Below, piece by piece: positions 1 through 6,519 of a DNA stretch of 21,627 bases. Position 1 is the stretch's first letter, and each line of letters opens with the position of its first letter. A model generated the notes under the pieces. It was not told where the DNA came from and ran no database searches. It saw only the letters and a program-made list of their open reading frames with translations. This stretch comes from CAZUHK01 sp964620345 (lineage in GTDB: Bacteria > Planctomycetota > Phycisphaerae > Phycisphaerales > Zrk34): NCBI GenBank assembly GCA_964620345.1, contig CAZUHK010000028.1, positions 1 to 21,627 of the forward strand. Reading direction: 5' to 3'. Both the position numbers and the translations under genes were made by a program.

Positions 1-132
1 GCGGTCGTCGGTCAGCCGCACGCCGGTCACCGAGACCAGGCCTTTGATGCGCGGGTCGGCCAGGCCCTTTTCGAGCAATTGGCCGACTTCCCGGCGGAGG
101 GTGGCTTCGATCTGTTCGGTGCGTCGGGTCAT
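1..132 (-). CDS. rbfA: Ribosome-binding factor A, N-terminal part (cut by window edge)
   Basis: RbfA binds the 30S subunit and helps mature the 5' end of 16S rRNA. Only the first 44 codons are in the window. They begin at an ATG at 132 and read MTRRTEQIEATLRREVG, followed by a DPRIKGLVSVTGVRLTDD segment. This matches the family pattern of an amphipathic first helix, the DPR-(I/V)-x-G turn and a first strand ending in a V-x-L-(S/T)-x-D motif. The gene lies 19 bp after ylxP at the end of the nusA-infB-ylxP-rbfA run, the order seen in many bacteria. No clear Shine-Dalgarno precedes it, so translation may be coupled to ylxP. The C-terminal two thirds lie outside the window. Confidence 0.88.
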   Translation of the reverse strand, partial: MTRRTEQIEATLRREVGQLLEKGLADPRIKGLVSVTGVRLTDDR

Positions 133-151
133 GCGTCGGTCGGTGCGGCCG

Positions 152-442
152 TTAGTGGCCGGTGAGGATTTCGGTCGCGTGGTCGCTGAGCACGAAGCGG
201 CGGTCGAGGCGGAGCTGCTCGACGATCCGGTCGAGCATGCCCTGAACGTGCGGCACATCGTTGCTGACCGTGGCCAGGCCGAGCACGGCGTGCTGATGGG
301 CGTCGAGCCGATCCACCTCCGCCACGGCCACCAGGTGCTCGCGATGGAGGCGGTCCTTGAGACTGCTCACGACGCGGCGCTTGTCCTTGAGCGAGCGGGC
401 GTCGCCGATGAGCAGTTCGAACTGAAGCAGGCCGATGACCAT
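152..442 (-). CDS. ylxP: DUF503 / YlxP-like protein
   Basis: A 96-residue protein of the DUF503 (YlxP) family, commonly encoded between infB and rbfA and thought to take part in ribosome maturation; its exact role is unsettled. The start MVIGLLQFELLI and the SLKDKRRVVSSLKDRL helix, then VAVAEVD and a central LGLATVSND strand, are typical. The ATG at 442 was chosen because family members begin with M-x-(V/I)-G-x-L. The open frame extends 18 codons further upstream to a TTG, but that extension looks like read-through of the infB-ylxP gap. The stop is 19 bp before rbfA, and infB ends 63 bp upstream. It probably shares the nusA operon transcript. Confidence 0.82.
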   Translation of the reverse strand: MVIGLLQFELLIGDARSLKDKRRVVSSLKDRLHREHLVAVAEVDRLDAHQHAVLGLATVSNDVPHVQGMLDRIVEQLRLDRRFVLSDHATEILTGH

Positions 443-505
443 GGCAGTTGTCAGTCGCCAGTCCGTACGTCGTTGGTATTCATCGCTGAGGCCCAACGAC
501 CTTTT

Positions 506-3382
506 CTACAGCGTCGCCTTGACCTCCGAGGTGGTGTAGCACTCGAGGATGTCGCCGACCTGGATGTCGTTGTAGCCGTCGATGCTCATGCCGCACTCGG
601 TGCCGCCGCGGACTTCGCGGGCGTCTTCCTTGAAGCGTTTCAAGCTGGACAGCACGCGGTCGTGTTCGATGACGATGTCGTCGCGGGTCACGCGGATCAG
701 CGCGTTGCGTTGCACGATGCCGTCGGTCACGTAGCATCCGGCGACGGCGCCGACCTTGCTCACGCGGAAGACCTCGCGGACCTCGGCGTGGCCGAGCACC
801 TGCTCGCGCCGCTCGGGGGCGAGCATGCCCTCCAGGGCGTTCTTCACGTCTTCGACGATGTCGTAGATCACGCGGTACAGTCGGATGTCGACGTTGCGCC
901 GCTCGGCCTCGGCCCGGGCTCGCTGGCTGGCGATCACGTCGAAGCCGACGATCACCGCGTTCGACGCCTCGGCCAGCAGCACGTCCGATTCGGTGATGCC
1001 GCCCACCGCCGCGTGCAGCACGTTGACCGTCACCGCCTGGTTGTCCTGGCCGACCTCCGCGATCGTCTTGCGCAGCACCTCGACCGAGCCCTGCACGTCG
1101 GCCTTGATGACCACGCGCAGCTCGCGCACGTCGCCGGCCTGCATCTGCTCGAACACGTTCTCCAGCGAGACCTTGGTCTTGCTCGCCAGCTCCCGCTTGC
1201 GCTCTTCCTCGCGGCGGGTGGTGGCGATCTGCTCGGCCTGCTTGAGCGTGCTGGTCACGTAGAACTTGTCGCCCGCGTCGGGCACGTGGTCGATGCCGCT
1301 GATCTCGACCGGCGTGGCCGGCCCGGCGATCTCGATGTTGTTGCCGCGGTCGTCGATCATGTCACGCACACGCCCAAAGGCCCGGCCCATCACGATGAAG
1401 TCGCCGATCTTCAACTGCCCGCCGCGCACCAGCACCCGCGCCACCGGCCCGCGGCCCTCGCTCAGCTCGGCCTCGATCACCTGCCCGTACGCCGTGCCGC
1501 CGTAGTCCGCGGTCAGCTCCAGCAACTCGGCCTGGTAATCCAGGATCTCCATCAGGTCGGTCACGCCCTGCCCGGTTTCCGCGGAGGTGCGGATCACTTC
1601 GGTCTGGCCGCCCCACTCAACCGGGTTGAGCTCGTGCTCGGCCAACTGACCGAGAATCCTCTGGATGTTCGAGTCGGTGGCCTGGGGCACGTCGATCTTG
1701 TTCAGCGCCACGACGATGGGCACGCCCGCGGCTTTGGCGTGGTTGATCGACTCGAGCGTCTGGGGCATCAAGCCGTCGTCCGCGGCGACGACCAGCACGA
1801 CCACGTCGGTCAGGTTCGCCCCGCGGGCGCGCATCGACGTAAACGCCTCGTGGCCGGGCGTGTCCAGGAAGACCACGGTCTTGTCTTCGCCATCGGAGCC
1901 GGGGATCGTCGCGCGGTAGGCGCCGATGTGCTGCGTGATGCCGCCGGCCTCGCCGGAGACGACGTCGGCCTTGCGGATCTTGTCCAGCAGCGAGGTCTTG
2001 CCGTGGTCGACGTGGCCGAGCACCGCGACCACCGGCGGGCGGCGGCGGACATCGACTTCCTCGCGGTCGACCAGTTCCTGCTCGACCGCCTGTTCGGCGC
2101 TGCGGGCCTGCTTGACGACCAGTTCGATGTCGTATTCGAGGCAGACCTCCTGCGCCAGCTCCGGGCCTATCGCGTGGTTGACGGTGGTCATCACGCCTTT
2201 GCTGAACAGGTACTTGACGATGTCAGCGGCCTTGATGCCGGTGGTGGCCGACAATTCCTTGATGGTGAACGGCTCGGCGATTTCGACCTTGCCGCCGACC
2301 TCGGCCGGGCTCAGCGCCGGGCCGCCGGTGGTGGCGCGCTTCTTCATGTCGCGCTGGCGTCGGCGAACAAAGCCGCCGGCGCGGTTGAGCCGTTCCTCGC
2401 GTTCAATCAGATCCTGCTCGCTGACGGTGCCGCGGCGCCAGACCTCGGCGTCGCCCTGCTCGCGACTGCGGCCGCCCGAGCTGCGGCCGGCGCCGCCGGT
2501 GCCGACGCCACCAGTTCCACCACCACCACCGCCGCCGCCGCCACGCCGGCGTCGGGGTGAGCGGCTGGTCGAATCGTCTTCGAAGCCCCCGCCGGCGCCG
2601 CGTCCGCGGACCGGGCCGCGGGCGGGCACGGGCGCGTCGCTGGGCGGGCCGGACGGACCACTGCGACGCGGGCGTGGCGGCGCGACTTCCTCGGCCCGCT
2701 CCACGCGCACGACCTTGGGTCCCTTGAGCTGGGCCTGCTGGGGCCGCTGCAACTGCGGGCCGACCGGGCCGACCTTCTCCGGCCGGCGCGGCACGTTGGG
2801 CACGGCCCGGGGCGGCGCGGTATCGGGTTCGGCCGGCGGCGGCTCGGCCGGTTCAGCCGGGGCCTGGGGGCCCTGTTCGGCCGCGGGTTCGTCGGGCGAT
2901 GGTTCCTGCGGCGCGGCCGGCGCTTCGGGCTCGGCCGGCGCCTTGGGCTCCACCTTGCGACGCCGCGCCTTGGCCGGAGCGGACGTGGCTTGGACTTGTG
3001 CCTGTGCTTCGGCTTCGCCCTCCGCCTGAGTCACGGGCTGGGCCTGCGTTTGGGGTTCGGATGCTTCAGCCGGCTCAAACGGCGGTTCGCCGGCCTCAAC
3101 GGCCTGGGCGGGCGCTTCAACCGTGTCCTGCGGCGGCTTGGCCTTCTTGCGCGGCTTGGCCTTGCGGACCTTGGCCAGGTCGACCTTCTGGGCCGTCTCG
3201 ACCGCGGTGCCGCCGGCGTGTTCTTCACTGAACCACTCGCGGATGGTCATCTCCAGGCCGACCGACACCGTGGCCATGTGATTCTTCATCTCAAGACCTT
3301 CGTCCTGACACTTCTGAAGGATCGCCTTGGATTCGACGCCGAGTTCCTTGGCCAGGTTGTGCACACGTTTGGCTTTCGCCAA
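506..3382 (-). CDS. infB: Translation initiation factor IF-2
   Basis: IF-2 is the GTPase that delivers fMet-tRNA to the 30S subunit and promotes 50S joining. The 958-residue protein has an N-terminal IF2-N domain (about 1-50). A long Pro/Ala/Glu-rich and then Arg/Gly-rich linker follows (about 75-310) and includes a run of nine glycines. A second IF2-N helix bundle covers about 370-422. The G domain shows G1 GHVDHGKTS at 456-464, G2 GGITQHIGA at 480-488, G3 DTPGHEAF at 507-514, G4 NKID at 561-564 and G5 SAETGQG at 600-606; beta-barrel and C-terminal domains follow. The start codon is TTG at 3382, supported by a GAGGAG Shine-Dalgarno 8 nt upstream and by the conserved N-terminus after it. nusA ends 54 bp upstream. 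The length is normal for a long-linker IF-2. Confidence 0.97.
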   Translation of the reverse strand: MAKAKRVHNLAKELGVESKAILQKCQDEGLEMKNHMATVSVGLEMTIREWFSEEHAGGTAVETAQKVDLAKVRKAKPRKKAKPPQDTVEAPAQAVEAGEPPFEPAEASEPQTQAQPVTQAEGEAEAQAQVQATSAPAKARRRKVEPKAPAEPEAPAAPQEPSPDEPAAEQGPQAPAEPAEPPPAEPDTAPPRAVPNVPRRPEKVGPVGPQLQRPQQAQLKGPKVVRVERAEEVAPPRPRRSGPSGPPSDAPVPARGPVRGRGAGGGFEDDSTSRSPRRRRGGGGGGGGGTGGVGTGGAGRSSGGRSREQGDAEVWRRGTVSEQDLIEREERLNRAGGFVRRRQRDMKKRATTGGPALSPAEVGGKVEIAEPFTIKELSATTGIKAADIVKYLFSKGVMTTVNHAIGPELAQEVCLEYDIELVVKQARSAEQAVEQELVDREEVDVRRRPPVVAVLGHVDHGKTSLLDKIRKADVVSGEAGGITQHIGAYRATIPGSDGEDKTVVFLDTPGHEAFTSMRARGANLTDVVVLVVAADDGLMPQTLESINHAKAAGVPIVVALNKIDVPQATDSNIQRILGQLAEHELNPVEWGGQTEVIRTSAETGQGVTDLMEILDYQAELLELTADYGGTAYGQVIEAELSEGRGPVARVLVRGGQLKIGDFIVMGRAFGRVRDMIDDRGNNIEIAGPATPVEISGIDHVPDAGDKFYVTSTLKQAEQIATTRREEERKRELASKTKVSLENVFEQMQAGDVRELRVVIKADVQGSVEVLRKTIAEVGQDNQAVTVNVLHAAVGGITESDVLLAEASNAVIVGFDVIASQRARAEAERRNVDIRLYRVIYDIVEDVKNALEGMLAPERREQVLGHAEVREVFRVSKVGAVAGCYVTDGIVQRNALIRVTRDDIVIEHDRVLSSLKRFKEDAREVRGGTECGMSIDGYNDIQVGDILECYTTSEVKATL

Positions 3383-3436
3383 GAGTCACGCTCCTCGCCC
3401 GTGGGCGGCTTTGCCGCGCTGCGGGCTCTGGGGGTC

Positions 3437-5047
3437 TCACGCCGACTCACCGGTCGGCGGGATGGGTTTGACTTCGCCTTGGTAGCCCTCGGCATCGCCG
3501 CGGGCCAGGCGGGCGACTTCGCTGTCGTCGCCGCTGTCGGGTTTGTCGTCATCGACCGGCTGGCTGTCTTCATCCGCGTGGGCCTGTTCGTCGGCCAGGG
3601 CCACGTCACGCGGCGGGTCGGTGGTGTCTTGATCTTCGGCCTGCTCCTGCGTGTCGGCCGTGGCGGCGTCGTCCGACGCGCCCGCGGCGCCGCCGAGCAG
3701 GTCCATGATGTCGCCGCTCTGGTCGGCCTCGGCCGGCGGGGATGCAGCGGGCTTGCCGGTCGCGCCGCCCAGGTCGCCCAGGATGGCCGCGGCCTGCTGC
3801 TCGTGCTCGTCCAGCGCGGCGGCGGCCTCCTCTTCCTGCCGGCGAAGCTCGGCCTCTTCCTTCTCCTGCTGCTGCTGAATGGCGACCTCCTTGGCCTTGG
3901 CCGAGCAGGTCTCGACCGCGGCCAGGGCCACCTGTTCGGAAATGCCGAACTCGCCAAGCTGCTCGACCAGCACTTCCGCGCCGATCTCTTCGACGTCGAA
4001 CACGCTGATCAGGCCCAGGGCGCCCAGGCGGTCGATCATCTCCTCGGTGAAGTCCTCGACGCCCTGCAGCGTCTCGGCCATGATGTCCAGGCCCTTGGCG
4101 AACTCCGCGGGCGTGAGGATGTCCACGTCCCAGCCGGTCAGTCGCGCCGCCAGACGCACGTTCTGCCCGCGCTTGCCGATCGCCAGCGAGAGCTGGTCTT
4201 CGTTGACCACGACGGTGGCGCGGCCCAGCTCGAAGCACAGGGAGATTTCCACCACCTCCGCCGGCCGCAGCGCGTTGGCGATCAGCACCTGGCTGGACTC
4301 GTTCCAGCGGACGATGTCGATCTTTTCACCGGCCAGTTCGTCGACGATGTTCTTGATGCGGCTGCCGCGCACGCCCACGCAGGCGCCCACGGCATCGACC
4401 TTCGAGTCGATCGAGCTGACCGCGACCTTCGTGCGGTGCCCGGGTTCGCGGGCCAGGGCTTTGATCTCGATGATCCGCTCGGACACCTCGGGCACCTCGA
4501 CCTCGAACAGCCGCTCGATGAACTCGGGCGCGGCGCGGGACAGCACGATCTTCACCTGGCTGGGGGTGTCGCGGACGTCGAGAATCATGCAGCGCACGCG
4601 CTCGCCGGGCATGTGCTGCTCGCCGGGGATCTGCTCGGAGCGGGGCATGAAGCCCTCGGCCCGACCGATCGAGATCACCAGCGCCCCGCCCTCGTACCGC
4701 TGGGCGGTGCCGGTGAGGATCTCGCCCTTGCGCTTGGCGAACTCCTCGAAGATGCTGGCGCGCTCGTCCTCTCGGAACTTCTGGATCATGACCTGCTTGG
4801 CGGTCTGGGCGGGGATGCGGCCCAGGGCCTCGAGCGGGATCTTCTCGCCTTCGCGAAACACCTTGATCTCGCCGGTGAAACGGTCGACCTCGCAGGTGAA
4901 CTCTTCGGTGTCCTCGGCGTTGAAGTGCTTGCGCGCGGCCGAGACCATCGCCTGTTCGATGTCGAAGAAAAGGGATTCCTTCTCGACGTTGCGCTCGCGG
5001 GCGATCGAGTCGATGATCCGCAGCATTTCCTGGTTGTTGGTTGCCAT
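3437..5047 (-). CDS. nusA: Transcription termination/antitermination factor NusA
   Basis: NusA binds RNA polymerase and nascent RNA, and modulates pausing, intrinsic termination and antitermination. The 536-residue product has the N-terminal polymerase-binding domain (about 1-100), an S1 domain (about 106-175), KH1 with GVRGSRIKNI at 224-233 and KH2 with AIGKRGQNVRLA at 289-300. A helix-hairpin-helix-like segment covers about 320-380. A Gln/Glu-rich stretch and a long acidic tail rich in Asp, Glu and Ala complete the protein, so it is longer than minimal NusA. ATG 5047 was chosen over the longer open frame because MATNNQEMLRIIDSIARE is the family N-terminus. Neither rimP upstream nor ylxR/L7Ae-like genes between nusA and infB are present. 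Expression is probably set by the promoter and leader upstream. Confidence 0.96.
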   Translation of the reverse strand: MATNNQEMLRIIDSIARERNVEKESLFFDIEQAMVSAARKHFNAEDTEEFTCEVDRFTGEIKVFREGEKIPLEALGRIPAQTAKQVMIQKFREDERASIFEEFAKRKGEILTGTAQRYEGGALVISIGRAEGFMPRSEQIPGEQHMPGERVRCMILDVRDTPSQVKIVLSRAAPEFIERLFEVEVPEVSERIIEIKALAREPGHRTKVAVSSIDSKVDAVGACVGVRGSRIKNIVDELAGEKIDIVRWNESSQVLIANALRPAEVVEISLCFELGRATVVVNEDQLSLAIGKRGQNVRLAARLTGWDVDILTPAEFAKGLDIMAETLQGVEDFTEEMIDRLGALGLISVFDVEEIGAEVLVEQLGEFGISEQVALAAVETCSAKAKEVAIQQQQEKEEAELRRQEEEAAAALDEHEQQAAAILGDLGGATGKPAASPPAEADQSGDIMDLLGGAAGASDDAATADTQEQAEDQDTTDPPRDVALADEQAHADEDSQPVDDDKPDSGDDSEVARLARGDAEGYQGEVKPIPPTGESA

Positions 5048-5100
5048 GATGATTCCAAGTTGTCGGCCGCGCCTGGCGACCACCGGGTTGTCGACCACCG

Positions 5101-5151
5101 TGCCTTGAAAAAGGACAAGGCCACGGCGGCCCAAAAAAGGGCCCGTGGCCT
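5101..5151 (-). terminator. Intrinsic-terminator-like hairpin in the nusA leader
   Basis: Arms at 5119-5132 and 5139-5150 pair over 12 bp (GGCCACGG and GCCC blocks) with a 2-nt CG bulge and a loop of six identical bases; an extra A-T pair (5118/5151) can close it. On the minus strand the stem is followed directly by TTGTCCTTTTT, so hairpin and U-rich tract point toward nusA, whose ATG lies about 55 nt further on. A competing short stem pairs CCTTG (5103-5107) with CAAGG (5116-5120) and overlaps the base of the main stem. This is what an attenuator would look like. It could instead terminate an unseen upstream transcript, but nothing is coded there beyond the leader. Confidence 0.6.
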
Positions 5152-5187
5152 GCGAGTCGCTCACCCGGGGATGGCGGGCGAACCGAG

Positions 5188-5206
5188 CGGACTGGTGTTC
5201 AGTCCG
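5188..5206 (-). other. Second hairpin in the nusA leader
   Basis: A perfect 7-bp inverted repeat, CGGACTG (5188-5194) and CAGTCCG (5200-5206), with a 5-nt loop. It lies inside the long untranslated leader, between the short leader ORF and the terminator-like hairpin. It has no U tract. It may be part of a regulatory fold, which is inference. Confidence 0.4.
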
Positions 5207-5280
5207 GTCAGGTCATTGCCGCCTCCGCGCCGCGGTCGCGGCGGTGGTGAGACGCTGCCTGCGATGGAGCCGGGGGTGGC

Positions 5281-5319
5281 TCATCGCAGACGGTCCGACT
5301 CGTAGGCCATACGCTTCAT
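5281..5319 (-). CDS. Candidate 12-residue leader peptide upstream of nusA
   Basis: A very short ORF reading MKRMAYESDRLR then TGA. Its ATG at 5319 is preceded by TAAGGAG, a perfect 7-nt complement of the 16S rRNA 3' end, with 9 nt between GGAG and the ATG. This is a better ribosome-binding site than most genes in the window have. The stop overlaps another ATG (ATGA), which opens a 23-codon Arg-rich frame ending near 5213. The ORF starts about 80 nt after the predicted transcription start and about 170 nt before the terminator-like hairpin. I infer a regulatory leader peptide; no homologue is recognised, and a chance match is possible. Confidence 0.4.
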   Translation of the reverse strand: MKRMAYESDRLR

Positions 5320-5408
5320 TCTGCCCAGCTCCTTACTGCGCGGGCTTGCCATCAGCCCGATCGAGTTCGGTGCGCCGACACCGTGCCGGCAACTGGTCGT
5401 AGCCCGGT

Positions 5409-5438
5409 ATTATTTCGCGATTCGCCGTGGCGTGTCAA
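5409..5438 (-). promoter_or_regulatory. Sigma70-type promoter of the nusA-infB operon
   Basis: Read on the minus strand: a perfect -35 box TTGACA (5438-5433), an 18-bp spacer, and a -10 box AATAAT (5414-5409) matching the consensus TATAAT at 5 of 6 positions. The predicted start is near 5402, which gives nusA a leader of about 355 nt. It is AT-rich in an otherwise GC-rich gap between the divergent nusA and pgsA genes and is the best promoter match seen in this gap. Confidence 0.75.
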
Positions 5439-5477
5439 GCTGGGCGTCGCGGGAATCGCCCGATTCGGCCGCCCGGG

Positions 5478-5505
5478 TTCACCGGACCCCGCCGCGCGGT
5501 ACCAT
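5478..5505 (+). promoter_or_regulatory. Candidate promoter giving a leaderless pgsA transcript
   Basis: A -10-like TACCAT at 5500-5505 ends exactly 7 nt before the pgsA ATG (5513). A partial -35 TTCACC (5478-5483, 4 of 6) lies 16 bp upstream of it. No Shine-Dalgarno is present. A start 7 nt after the -10 box would coincide with the ATG, giving an mRNA without a 5' leader. Confidence 0.45.
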
Positions 5506-5512
5506 ACCGGCG

Positions 5513-6139
5513 ATGCGCAAGCAGTTGCCCAATCAACTGACGATGGCCCGCCTGCTGCTGGCGGTGGTGTTCTTCGCGGTGCTCAACCAGTACCGCTACC
5601 AGCCCGGCGACCACCAGACCGCCCTGCTGGCCACCGCCATGGTCCTGTTCATCATCGCCGCGGCGACCGATGCGCTGGATGGCTACCTCGCCCGACGCTG
5701 GAACGCGATCACGCTGTTCGGCCGCGTCATGGACCCGGTCTGCGACAAGATTCTCATCCTCGGGGCCTTCATCTACCTGGCCGGCCCGCGCTTCGCCGTG
5801 CCCGGCAACGCGCTGGACCAGGCGACGGGGGTGTACCCGTGGATGGTCGTGGTCATCCTCCTGCGCGAGCTGCTGGTGACCAGCGTGCGCGCGGCGCTGG
5901 AAAGCCGGGGCATCGATTTCTCGGCCAAGTGGTCGGGCAAGCTGAAGATGATCCTGCAGACCATCGCCGTGCCGGTCGTGCTGGGTGCGGTGTGGCTGGG
6001 CCCGGCCGACCACACATGGGTCCGCTGGCTGCGGGACGGTTTTGTCTGGGCGACGGTGCTGGCGACGATCGCCAGCGGCGTGCCGTACGCGATCAACGCG
6101 ATCCGCGCGGTCCGCGGGACCCGGGTGCAGCGCGATTGA
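5513..6139 (+). CDS. pgsA: CDP-alcohol phosphatidyltransferase, PgsA-type
   Basis: This integral membrane enzyme probably makes phosphatidylglycerophosphate from CDP-diacylglycerol and glycerol-3-phosphate, the committed step to phosphatidylglycerol and cardiolipin. The 208-residue protein carries the full family signature: D53-x2-D56-G57-x2-A60-R61-x8-G70-x3-D74-x3-D78. Hydrophobic segments lie near 12-25, 36-52, 79-92 and further on. ATG 5513 was chosen because MRKQLPNQLTMARLLLA matches the PgsA N-terminus (N-x-L-T-x-x-R), whereas the upstream extension does not. It diverges from nusA, and its 3' end overlaps the oppositely oriented small ORF of the accessory island by 47 bp. Substrate specificity within the superfamily is inferred from overall similarity. 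Confidence 0.9.
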   Translation: MRKQLPNQLTMARLLLAVVFFAVLNQYRYQPGDHQTALLATAMVLFIIAAATDALDGYLARRWNAITLFGRVMDPVCDKILILGAFIYLAGPRFAVPGNALDQATGVYPWMVVVILLRELLVTSVRAALESRGIDFSAKWSGKLKMILQTIAVPVVLGAVWLGPADHTWVRWLRDGFVWATVLATIASGVPYAINAIRAVRGTRVQRD

Positions 6140-6296
6140 GGTGCTGGGGCGACGTCCTCTTGGTCGTTGCCTGGAGCACGTGCATCTGCCACGCCCAATC
6201 CAGACGCTCAGCGGGCGTCATGGATGTGATCGGAAACTCAAGATGACCGTCGAAGTCCGGATGCGGCTTGCCTGATGGCTTACGGCTTTTGGTCAC
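6093..6296 (-). CDS. Small ORF, partner of the truncated nucleotidyltransferase
   Basis: A 67-codon frame starting at GTG 6296, with an AGGAG-type Shine-Dalgarno 10 nt upstream. It overlaps the end of the nucleotidyltransferase-like fragment by 17 nt, as co-translated pairs do. The product starts VTKSRKPSGKPHPDF and has a central TSMTPAERLDWAWQMHVLQA segment, a TPEERL-type helix common in small proteins encoded beside nucleotidyltransferases. The last 15 or so codons are antisense to the end of pgsA and are probably not native, so the original stop may have been lost when the island inserted. The function is not known; a two-gene toxin/antitoxin-like unit is a guess from arrangement only. Confidence 0.5.
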   Translation of the reverse strand: MTKSRKPSGKPHPDFDGHLEFPITSMTPAERLDWAWQMHVLQATTKRTSPQHLNRAAPGSRGPRGSR

Positions 6297-6519
6297 GTTC
6301 AACCATCTCCTGCAAATCATCGATATCCCGAAGATCGGTCTTGCGCGGCGGTTGCACGGCCCGCTTGGCCGCGATCAGGTGTCGCTTGCAAGATACGTCC
6401 ACCTCCCGCCCGTCCATTTCCATTGTATCGGCATGCGCGACCAGCTCGTCGTAGCCGATCGGGTACGCCAGGAAGCAATCGATCTGCAGCAGGCCCGAGG
6501 CGTCGTTGAGCGTGAAGAC
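6280..6519 (-). pseudogene. 3' fragment of a nucleotidyltransferase-like gene
   Basis: Seventy-nine codons in a frame different from the recombinase upstream, beginning around VFTLNDASGLLQIDCF and ending with TAA at 6280. The pattern of a strand ending Q-I-D, a Y-D-E-L-V helix, E-M-D-G-R-E-V-D-V, then H-L-I-A-A-K-R-A and D-L-R-D-I-D-D-L-Q matches the C-terminal half of small nucleotidyltransferase-fold proteins of the kind found in toxin/antitoxin-like pairs. The N-terminal catalytic G-S-x-D-x-D part is missing; recombinase sequence stands in its place. It overlaps the next small ORF by 17 nt. Family membership rests on pattern recognition and should be treated as probable. Confidence 0.6.

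Noticed and set aside
44..2560. 838-codon open frame on the plus strand opposite infB
   Set aside because: It is the antisense shadow of infB. High GC keeps the reverse frame open; the product is low-complexity His/Ala/Val/Asp-rich, whereas the minus strand carries all IF-2 motifs.
2990..5305. 771-codon plus-strand frame opposite infB and nusA
   Set aside because: Shadow of nusA and the infB N-terminus, with no domain-like pattern.
6140..6300. Second attC site near the pgsA end, which would make the nucleotidyltransferase pair a cassette
   Set aside because: No GTTRRRY core with a complementary RYYYAAC and stem was found, and the pair lies on the wrong side of intI for a cassette array.
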